DNA from: CAYJRR01 sp964372275 [NCBI: uncultured bacterium]
GTDB lineage: Bacteria; CAYJRR01
Direction of reading: 5' to 3'
Assembly (NCBI GenBank): GCA_964372275.1
Contig: CAYJRR010000140.1
Coordinates: 1 to 11,235 of the forward strand
DNA: 11,235 nt
Made by a program: the position numbers and the translations under genes. The notes beneath the pieces were generated by a model. It was not told the origin of the DNA and searched no databases. It worked only from the letters and a program-made list of their open reading frames with translations. This document shows, in pieces, positions 6,507 through 11,235 of the stretch; positions within the stretch are counted from its first letter, which is position 1, and each line of letters opens with the position of its first letter.

Positions 6507-6949
6507 AGGTCCTGTGTGTCCAGTGCATCCGCCTGAACGAGGTCCCCGACGACGTCGAGTCGTCGGAAGGGGAGGGGAAGCTCCGCTTTCCGTGCCCGTC
6601 CTGCGGCTTCGTCACCGTCGTCACCCGCACGCGGCCGAAGGGGGCCGCGCGGGAGGCCGAGCCGTTCCCCGCTGGAGGCGCGCCCCGTTCCCGGACGTTG
6701 GAGGAGGAGCTGTTCGACGGCGTGCCGCGGGAGGCCGGCGATTGGATGGTGCGGCGCCTCGACGGCAGCGAGTCCGGGCCGCACGATTGGGAGACGCTGA
6801 CGGCGATGATCCACAGCGGATCGGTCGGAAAGATCGACGAGGTCCGCAGGCGCGACGAGCGTTACGTCCCCGCCGCCTTCCACGAGAAGACGGCGGAGCT
6901 GTTCAACGCCCTCGACACCCCCGGACCGCGCCCGGCCCGGAAGAGCTAA
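6503..6949 (+). CDS. Small zinc-ribbon plus GYF-like domain protein
   Basis: A 148-residue cytoplasmic protein, no signal peptide or membrane helix. Residues 5-34 carry two CxxC knuckles (C5-x-x-C8 and C31-x-x-C34), the second in an RFPCPSCGFV context like MJ0042-type zinc ribbons. Residues ~35-78 are a charged linker. Residues ~81-128 resemble the bacterial GYF_2 domain: an aromatic start (W81), DG then GP (92-93), L99..MI, a G at 106, and DEV (112-114). GYF domains in eukaryotes bind proline-rich peptides; the function of bacterial members is mostly unknown. The ATG at 6503 overlaps the GTPase stop as ATGA; a GTG at 6485 in the same frame is less likely because it has no better ribosome site and adds residues before the first CxxC. 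Translational coupling to a protein with a Pro-rich tail makes a physical interaction an attractive guess. Zinc ribbon call is firm, GYF moderate. Confidence 0.75.
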   Translation: MKVLCVQCIRLNEVPDDVESSEGEGKLRFPCPSCGFVTVVTRTRPKGAAREAEPFPAGGAPRSRTLEEELFDGVPREAGDWMVRRLDGSESGPHDWETLTAMIHSGSVGKIDEVRRRDERYVPAAFHEKTAELFNALDTPGPRPARKS

Positions 6950-6982
6950 CCGGCCGGCATTCTTAGGGCTTCGACCGGCTCT

Positions 6983-7002
6983 CGGTCCCTCCTCCGGGAC
7001 CG
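6983..7002. terminator. First hairpin downstream of the GTPase/zinc-ribbon pair
   Basis: CGGTCCC (6983-6989) pairs perfectly with GGGACCG (6996-7002) around the 6-nt loop TCCTCC. It begins 34 bp after the stop at 6949. Only two T follow, so it is not a classical intrinsic terminator; it could be a weak terminator or an mRNA 3'-end stabiliser. Confidence 0.4.
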
Positions 7003-7014
7003 TTGGCGGCCGTC

Positions 7015-7043
7015 CGGAAAGCCGCTCCGGGAGCGGCCTTCCG
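7015..7043. terminator. Second hairpin immediately before the TPR gene
   Basis: CGGAA-A-GCCGCT (7015-7026) pairs with AGCGGC-C-TTCCG (7032-7043): eleven base pairs, one A/C mismatch, 5-nt loop CCGGG. No U-tract follows; the next bases are AGGAGCTTCGG leading to the candidate -10 of the TPR gene. With the first hairpin it forms a tandem structure that most likely separates the two transcription units. Confidence 0.42.
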
Positions 7044-7054
7044 AGGAGCTTCGG

Positions 7055-7063
7055 TGTTATCAT
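7055..7063 (+). promoter_or_regulatory. Candidate extended -10 promoter of the TPR lipoprotein gene
   Basis: TGTTATCAT matches TGnTATAAT at all but one hexamer position. Its 3' end overlaps an ATG at 7062, and the expected transcription start (about 7070-7071) coincides with the next in-frame ATG at 7071. This favours a leaderless message starting at 7071. No matching -35 is visible. Confidence 0.45.
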
Positions 7064-7070
7064 GGTCGTC

Positions 7071-8858
7071 ATGGCTCGGGTCGGCCGCGCGATCGGGGTG
7101 GGTGCGGCGCTGTTCGCGGGATTTTCACTGGCCGCGGCCGGTTGCGCGCACCGGGCGGGGGCGGGGTCGGTCCGCGTCGGACGGCCGGCGGCCCCCCACG
7201 CCGCCCCGGCCGTCTCCACCGGTAGCCCGAAAGCCTATCAGCACTTCTGCCTCGCGCGGCTGGCGATGGAGGCGAACGATCTGTCGACCGCCGCCGACGA
7301 GCTGAAGCTCGCCCTCGTCTACGACCACGACTCCGTCTACCTCTATTCGGAGCTGGCACAGGTCTTCTACCGCTCGGGGGACGCGCGCCACGCGGAGGAG
7401 GCCGCCCGCAAGGCGATCGCCCTCGACGAACGGGCGATCGATGCGCGGATGCTGCTCGCGCAGATCTACGGCGACCGGCGCGAGATCGATCGCGCCGAGG
7501 CGGAGTACCGGGCGGTCCTCGCCCTCGACGCCGACCAGGAGGACGCCTACCTCTACCTGGGGAAGCTGTTCGCCGACAACGACCTGAACGAGCGCGCGGT
7601 CGACGTCCTGCAGACGCTGGTGCGGCGCCGGCCCGACGCGGTGGTCGGCTACTACTACCTGGGGCTGCTCGCGGCCCAGGAGAAGCGGTTCGTCGAGGCG
7701 GAGTCGTTCCTGAAGGAGGCGGTCCGCCGCCGGCCGGGCTTCACGCGGGCGCTCAACTCGCTGGCGACCTTCTACCAGTCGGCGGGGCGGCTCGGCGACG
7801 CGATCGGCGTCTACGAGGACCTGCTGGCGGCGCAGCCGCGGAACTTCTACGTGCGCCGGCAGCTGGGGGAGCTGTACGCCGAGAAGGGGGAGCCGGAGAA
7901 GGCGCTGGAGCAGTACCTCTCCTACCTCGACTACGACGACGCCAACCTGTCGGTGCGCCGGCAGGCGGGGCTTCTCCTCCTCGACCTGCGCCGCGAGGCG
8001 GAGGCGGTCGAGATGTTCGAATCGGTGACGGCGTCCGACCCGACGAGTCACCTCGACCGGTTCTTCCTCGGCTTCTCGCTCGAGTCGGCCGATCGCCCCG
8101 CCGAAGCGCTGGCGGAGTACGCCAAGATCCCGCGCGCGGGGGAGGGGTCGAACGACGTCTTCGTCCGATCCCGGATCCGGATGGGGACGCTGCACATGAC
8201 GCTGGGGAACCCCGATCGCGCGACGACCGTACTGGAGGAGGCGCTGGCCGTCGCCCCCGGCGAAAGCGCGCTGACGGCGACGCTGGCCGACGTCCTGACC
8301 CGGAGCCGGCGCGGGGACGAGGCGGTCCAGCTGCTTGAGCGCGCGATCGCGCTCCGACCCGACGACGAGCAGCTCCTCTACGCGTTGGGGAGCGCGTTCG
8401 AGAAGCTGGGGAAGATCGACGACTCGGTGGCGCAGATGCGGAAGATCCTGGCGATCAATCCCGAGCACGCCGACGCGATGAACTTCATCGGCTATTCGCT
8501 CGCCGAGGTCGGCCACGAGCTCGACGAGGCGGAACGGCTGGTGCGCCGCGCCCTCGAGCTCAAACCGGAGAACGGCTACATCACCGACAGCCTGGGATGG
8601 GTGCTGTTCCGGAAGGGGCAGTACGAACAGGCGATCCAGGTGCTGAAGCGCGCGATCGCGCTCTCGCCGGGAGAGCAGGTGATCCTGGAGCACCTGGGCG
8701 ACGCCTACCGGAAGATCCACGCCGAAGACGACGCGCTCGAGCACTACGAGCGCGCGCTCGCCGCGCGCGCCGACGGCGACGAGGCGGAGCGCATCCGCAC
8801 GAAGATCCGCGAAATGAAGGTCAAGATGTCGGTGCGGGAGGCCGGCTCCGCGCGGTAG
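7071..8858 (+). CDS. TPR-repeat lipoprotein (about 15 tetratricopeptide repeats)
   Basis: A 595-residue protein. Residues 1-24 form a lipoprotein signal peptide with a hydrophobic core and lipobox A22-A23-G24-C25; Ala at +2 would suit outer-membrane sorting under the E. coli rule. From about residue 50 to 580 I can lay out roughly fifteen 34-residue TPR units, almost continuous, with the usual A/G-8, Y/F-11, A-20, P-32 pattern. The last part (MNFIGYSLAEVGHELDEAE...DSLGWVLFRKGQYEQA...LEHLGD) resembles the C-terminus of the TPR protein beside lolB in Pseudomonas. The start at 7071 is preferred over ATG 7062 because of the overlapping -10 motif; with 7062 the protein has three more residues. It is probably a protein-interaction scaffold of the envelope. 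It is followed 46 bp later by a LolB-like lipoprotein. Specific partners are unknown. Confidence 0.9.
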   Translation: MARVGRAIGVGAALFAGFSLAAAGCAHRAGAGSVRVGRPAAPHAAPAVSTGSPKAYQHFCLARLAMEANDLSTAADELKLALVYDHDSVYLYSELAQVFYRSGDARHAEEAARKAIALDERAIDARMLLAQIYGDRREIDRAEAEYRAVLALDADQEDAYLYLGKLFADNDLNERAVDVLQTLVRRRPDAVVGYYYLGLLAAQEKRFVEAESFLKEAVRRRPGFTRALNSLATFYQSAGRLGDAIGVYEDLLAAQPRNFYVRRQLGELYAEKGEPEKALEQYLSYLDYDDANLSVRRQAGLLLLDLRREAEAVEMFESVTASDPTSHLDRFFLGFSLESADRPAEALAEYAKIPRAGEGSNDVFVRSRIRMGTLHMTLGNPDRATTVLEEALAVAPGESALTATLADVLTRSRRGDEAVQLLERAIALRPDDEQLLYALGSAFEKLGKIDDSVAQMRKILAINPEHADAMNFIGYSLAEVGHELDEAERLVRRALELKPENGYITDSLGWVLFRKGQYEQAIQVLKRAIALSPGEQVILEHLGDAYRKIHAEDDALEHYERALAARADGDEAERIRTKIREMKVKMSVREAGSAR

Positions 8859-8881
8859 TCCGGACCGATCCGCGCAGAGCC
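8844..8881. terminator. Stem-loop spanning the TPR gene stop codon
   Basis: The left arm 8844-8855 (GGCTC-C-GCGCGG) pairs with the right arm 8870-8881 (CCGCGC-A-GAGCC): eleven pairs plus one C/A mismatch, 14-nt loop containing the TAG stop (8856-8858). A moderately T-rich stretch (GATTTCTTC, from 8896) follows only after a gap. It may be an intercistronic stabiliser or partial terminator just upstream of the next promoter-like motif. Confidence 0.38.
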
Positions 8882-8885
8882 CTGC

Positions 8886-8894
8886 TGCTAGAAT
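8886..8894 (+). promoter_or_regulatory. Candidate extended -10 promoter of the LolB-like gene
   Basis: TGCTAGAAT, the best extended -10 match in the window, lies 10 nt before the GTG at 8905. The predicted transcription start is within a few bases of the start codon, implying a leaderless or near-leaderless mRNA. No -35 is recognisable. Confidence 0.45.
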
Positions 8895-8904
8895 TGATTT
8901 CTTC

Positions 8905-9768
8905 GTGAACGCCCGCTCGGTCTTGGCCGGAGTGTTCTTGTTTTCGCTCGCCGCCGCGACCGGCTGCTCGCGGTTCGCGCGGTTGGGGTCGCCGCCGCCG
9001 CGGACCGGCGGTGGGCCGGCGGCGCAGGCGCTCGCCGAGCGCGCGATGCGGCTCAAGTCGGTGCGCGCGGACGCCGTGATGCGCGTTCGCATCCCCGACG
9101 GGATGGAAGGGGCGCCGGGCGGGAAGTTCCGCGCGGTCGTCCTGTCCGCGGCCGATCCCGAGCGCGCCCGGCTGGAGATCCTCACGCCGCTGGGGACGCC
9201 GGCGGCGACCGTCCTGTTGGCCGACGGCCTGGTGCAGGTCTTTCAACCGTTCAAGAACCAGTTGGTGCGTGGTCCGATCGATTCGCCCGAGATCGTTCGT
9301 CGGTCCCCGATCCCGGTGCCGCTTTCGACGTTGCCGGCGATGCTGCGCTGGGTGGTCGTGCTCGCGCCGGGGGAGCTCGTGGAGCGGTCTCAAAGTCTGC
9401 CGATGGCCTCGGCCGGCGGTCCCCCCACGGCCGCCGAGCCGGCCGTCCGGGTGCTGGAGGTTCGCGCCGACGGCCGTCCGGTGCAGCAGGTGGAGGTCGA
9501 CGCGGCGGGGGGATATCCGGTGAAGAGCGTTCACCTCGGCGACGACGGACGGCCGGCGCTCACCGTGACCTGGGGCGACTACGGCGGGATCGAGACCGGC
9601 TCGGGGCCGATCGCCTTCCCGCAATCGATCCGCGCGGTGGTCGCGCGACCCGACGGGGAGGTGGTGCTGGAGATCGGCCTGGGAAACCTCTCGCTCGATC
9701 CGATCGACGATCCGGGGAGCTTCCGTCTGGTCTTCGATCGGCCCCCGGAGCTGCACGAGTTCCAGTAG
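8905..9768 (+). CDS. LolA/LolB-fold outer-membrane lipoprotein (LolB-like)
   Basis: A 287-residue protein starting with GTG. Residues 1-20 are a signal peptide ending in lipobox A18-T19-G20-C21; Ser at +2 is compatible with outer-membrane retention. Residues ~45-280 look like the lipoprotein-carrier fold (LolA/LolB/DUF4292 group): an N-terminal helix with RLKSVRADA, strands of a basic, aliphatic half-barrel, R89-LEILTPLG97 as in LolB-type proteins, and a late FPQSIRA strand before a NLSLDPIDD segment. No LolA-family residue is diagnostic enough to distinguish LolB from DUF4292 by eye. The gene follows a TPR lipoprotein, the same order as TPR-lolB in Pseudomonas; ispE, which follows lolB there, is absent. 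No alternative ATG lies closer to the signal peptide, so GTG is accepted. A role in lipoprotein insertion into the outer membrane is inferred from fold and context. Confidence 0.7.
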   Translation: MNARSVLAGVFLFSLAAATGCSRFARLGSPPPRTGGGPAAQALAERAMRLKSVRADAVMRVRIPDGMEGAPGGKFRAVVLSAADPERARLEILTPLGTPAATVLLADGLVQVFQPFKNQLVRGPIDSPEIVRRSPIPVPLSTLPAMLRWVVVLAPGELVERSQSLPMASAGGPPTAAEPAVRVLEVRADGRPVQQVEVDAAGGYPVKSVHLGDDGRPALTVTWGDYGGIETGSGPIAFPQSIRAVVARPDGEVVLEIGLGNLSLDPIDDPGSFRLVFDRPPELHEFQ

Positions 9769-9771
9769 AAT
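9766..9771 (+). promoter_or_regulatory. Candidate -10 element before the MshEN gene
   Basis: TAGAAT is formed by the TAG stop of the LolB-like gene plus three bases, 13 nt before the ATG at 9785. It lacks the preceding TG. It overlaps a perfect 10-bp palindrome TCGACGTCGA (9771-9780). Weak on its own; listed because the same TAGAAT occurs before the upstream gene. Confidence 0.22.
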
Positions 9772-9784
9772 CGACGTCGACCGT

Positions 9785-10852
9785 ATGGAAGAGCGGAAAC
9801 GCCTCGGCGAGATCCTTCTGGAAGCGGGGGTCGTCGACAAGTTTCAGCTGAAGGCGGGCCTGAGCGAGCAGCAGAAGTGGGGGGGGCGCCTCGGAAACCA
9901 CCTGGTGCAGATGGGGTTCCTCACCGAGGAGCTGCTGGTCAAGGCGCTCTCCAAGCAGCTCAAGCTCCCGAACCTCGACCTGACGCAGGTCTCGATCCTT
10001 CCGGAGACGCTCGAGCTCGTCCCGATCGATCTGGCGGAGAAGTACCACCTGGTTCCGGTGGCGGTGAAGCTGGTCGCGGGGAAGCGCACGCTGATCGTGG
10101 CGATGAGCGATCCGACCAACGCAGACGCCCTCGACGAGCTCCAGTTCCGGACCGGCCACCTGATCCGCCCCGCGGTCGCCGGCGACGCGTCGATCGAGCT
10201 GGCGATCCGCCGCTTCTACTACGGCGACGCGGCGGCTGCGAGAGGCGTCGGGGAGCCGATCCCCTTGAGCGACGAGCCGCCGGCGGAGCCCGCGGAGCCG
10301 TTCGAAGAGCTGCCGATGGACGCGGCGCTGCCGTTGGAGGCGGCCTACGCCGCCCCGGTCGGCAGCCTCGAAACCGAAGTCCCCATGCGCGACTCCCTCG
10401 AGCGATCGGTCGAACGATCCGTCGAGCGGTCGGTGGAGACCTCCGTCGACGGGCCGGTGCTTCCGTTGGAACCGGGTCCGGCGGAGGCGGCGGTGGCCGC
10501 GATGGAGGGGGTTCCGGCGTGGGGCGTCGGCGATGCCGTTCGAAACGCCCGCGGCGAGCCGCCCGAGGCCTACGAGCCCACCGAGCCGGGCGAGCCGACC
10601 TACGCCAGCGATCTCGCCGCCGACGGGTCCCCTCCCGACTCGCTGACCGGCGCCTCGACCAACGACGCGGACGGCTCGGCGGAGACGACGCCCGTCCCGC
10701 TCGACGATCCGCTGGCCAGCCTGTCGCTCGAGACGGCGGAAGGGCGCGCGTTGCGCGCGCTGTGCGATCTGCTGATCGAGAAGGGCCTGGTCACGCCCGA
10801 CGAGATCGCCCGGCGCGTGCGGGCCACGCTGGCGCTTCTTCGCGGGGGGTGA
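9785..10852 (+). CDS. Stand-alone MshEN (GspE/PilB N-terminal) domain protein, probable c-di-GMP receptor
   Basis: A 355-residue cytoplasmic protein without the ATPase module found in GspE or PilB. Residues 6-29 and 35-58 are two 24-residue copies of the MshEN motif (RLGxxL...G...L...L..Q) separated by a 5-residue spacer (30-34), the layout described for c-di-GMP-binding MshEN domains. Residues ~60-150 complete the T2SSE_N fold (LELVPIDLAEKYHLVPV, then DPTNADALDELQFRTG). Residues ~160-310 are an acidic Pro/Glu-rich disordered linker that includes an ERSV-type repeat (206-221). The final ~40 residues are a helical segment (ALCDLLIEKGLVTPDEIARRV). No Shine-Dalgarno precedes the ATG, 16 bp after the previous stop. 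The stop lies 10 bp from the convergent ftsZ stop. It is likely a signalling adaptor; its output partner is unknown. Confidence 0.88.
   Translation: MEERKRLGEILLEAGVVDKFQLKAGLSEQQKWGGRLGNHLVQMGFLTEELLVKALSKQLKLPNLDLTQVSILPETLELVPIDLAEKYHLVPVAVKLVAGKRTLIVAMSDPTNADALDELQFRTGHLIRPAVAGDASIELAIRRFYYGDAAAARGVGEPIPLSDEPPAEPAEPFEELPMDAALPLEAAYAAPVGSLETEVPMRDSLERSVERSVERSVETSVDGPVLPLEPGPAEAAVAAMEGVPAWGVGDAVRNARGEPPEAYEPTEPGEPTYASDLAADGSPPDSLTGASTNDADGSAETTPVPLDDPLASLSLETAEGRALRALCDLLIEKGLVTPDEIARRVRATLALLRGG
9879..9886 (+). other. Eight-G homopolymer in the MshEN inter-motif spacer
   Basis: A run of eight G encodes part of W32-G33-G34, exactly between the two ligand-binding motifs. A one-base slip would abolish motif II and everything after it. 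Recorded as a possible mutable site; chance occurrence in GC-rich DNA is a sufficient explanation. Confidence 0.5.
10400..10447 (+). repeat. Four 12-bp units encoding ERSV/ERSV/ERSV/ETSV
   Basis: Residues 206-221 of the MshEN protein are four consecutive E-[RT]-S-V tetrapeptides. Synonymous codons differ between units (for example gtc/gtg, tcg/tcc, gag/gaa), so the protein repeat is older or better conserved than the DNA repeat. Confidence 0.7.
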
Positions 10853-10862
10853 GCCGTCCCCG

Positions 10863-11235
10863 TCAGTCGGCCTGCTTCCGCAGGAAAGTGGGGATGTCGT
10901 ACTCGTCGTCGCCCAGCGGGAGGAGGCCGAGCTCCTTTGCCAGGCGGACCGGGTCCTCGGCGGTCTCCTCGCGGCGCTTGTTGCGGATCACGGTCGGGAT
11001 GTCGCGGTCTTCGCGGGTCACGGGGGTGACCGGGATGCCGTGGCGGGGGGTTTGGTAGGGGCGGGGCTTGGCCACCGGCTCGGGGGGCGTGACGGTGGCG
11101 ACGGAGGGCTCGCGGTCGAAGCCGGTGGCGATCACCGTTACCCGGATCTTGTCGCCGAGCGATTCGTCGATCACGGCGCCGAAGATGATGTTCGCGTCCT
11201 CGTGCGCCTGCTCCTGCACCAGCGTCGCCGCCTCG
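10863..11235 (-). CDS. ftsZ: Cell division protein FtsZ, C-terminal part (N-terminus off window)
   Basis: The last 123 residues of FtsZ, the tubulin-like GTPase forming the division ring. The visible start, [19 protein letters not shown], runs into [21 protein letters not shown], the end of the conserved C-terminal GTPase subdomain. A ~65-residue Pro/Arg-rich variable linker follows. The protein ends in [12 protein letters not shown], the conserved C-terminal peptide that in well-studied bacteria binds FtsA, ZipA or other membrane tethers. The frame is open through the right edge; a GTG at 11219 is internal and not a start. The gene's stop is 10 bp from the stop of the convergent MshEN gene, leaving no room for a separate terminator. 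Upstream division genes (ftsA, ftsQ) would be expected beyond the window. Confidence 0.97.
   Translation of the reverse strand, partial: EAATLVQEQAHEDANIIFGAVIDESLGDKIRVTVIATGFDREPSVATVTPPEPVAKPRPYQTPRHGIPVTPVTREDRDIPTVIRNKRREETAEDPVRLAKELGLLPLGDDEYDIPTFLRKQAD

Noticed and set aside
7062-7064. ATG at 7062 as the TPR lipoprotein start
   Set aside because: Overlaps the 3' end of a good extended -10; ATG 7071 falls at the expected transcription start. Not fully excluded, since GAGGAG lies 13 nt before 7062.
7125-9185. 686-residue open frame on the minus strand
   Set aside because: Antisense to the TPR and LolB-like genes; composition rich in Arg, Gln, His and Leu, no domain, and crosses the intergenic hairpin and promoter motif.
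10843-10862. Bidirectional terminator between the MshEN gene and ftsZ
   Set aside because: Only a 5-bp CGGGG/CCCCG pairing with no T-run on either strand; too weak to call.
9877-11058. 393-residue plus-strand frame over the MshEN gene and ftsZ end
   Set aside because: Out-of-frame with the MshEN protein and antisense to ftsZ; Arg/Gly-rich shadow.

Overview
The window is about 11 kb of very GC-rich, densely coding chromosomal DNA with no mobile element, CRISPR array, tRNA or rRNA visible. It holds nine complete and two edge-truncated protein genes. FtsZ with a conserved C-terminal peptide, SecG, two lipobox-bearing lipoproteins and an MglA-family GTPase point to a Gram-negative-type bacterium. 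MglA-like GTPases, MshEN proteins and FHA proteins with long Ala/Pro linkers are familiar from Acidobacteriota and Myxococcota. I lean to an uncultured acidobacterial lineage, but this is inference and no rRNA is present to settle it.

Layout. Positions 1-4054 (minus strand) form a tight run gap > pgk > tpiA > secG > FHA-domain protein. This is the triose half of glycolysis followed by a Sec translocon subunit and a membrane-anchored phosphopeptide-recognition protein cut by the window edge. Positions 4055-4169 are a divergent intergenic region with a long imperfect palindrome lying between, and overlapping, candidate promoters for both directions. Positions 4170-6949 (plus) carry an MglA-like small GTPase with a ~560-residue Pro/Ala-rich tail and a C-terminal transmembrane anchor. 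It is coupled by an ATGA overlap to a small zinc-ribbon plus GYF-like protein. Positions 6950-7070 contain two tandem hairpins. Positions 7071-9768 (plus) encode two lipoproteins, a ~15-repeat TPR protein and a LolA/LolB-fold protein; this pairing recalls the TPR-lolB neighbourhood of gammaproteobacteria. Positions 9785-10852 (plus) encode a stand-alone MshEN (GspE/PilB N-terminal) protein whose two 24-residue motifs and 5-residue spacer match the published c-di-GMP-binding pattern. The end of ftsZ (minus) meets it tail to tail with 10 bp between stops.

How it may work together. The left block is housekeeping metabolism and secretion. The right block combines a nucleotide switch (GTPase), a possible proline-rich reader (GYF-like), an envelope lipoprotein pair and a c-di-GMP receptor, next to the division gene ftsZ. 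The GTPase-reader pair is the least conventional item. No mglB (Roadblock) partner, ATPase or pilus gene is in the window, so a polarity or surface-organisation role is only a hypothesis. A second theme is a recurrent extended -10-like motif (TGnTA...) lying close to several start codons that lack Shine-Dalgarno sequences, suggesting short-leader or leaderless transcripts.
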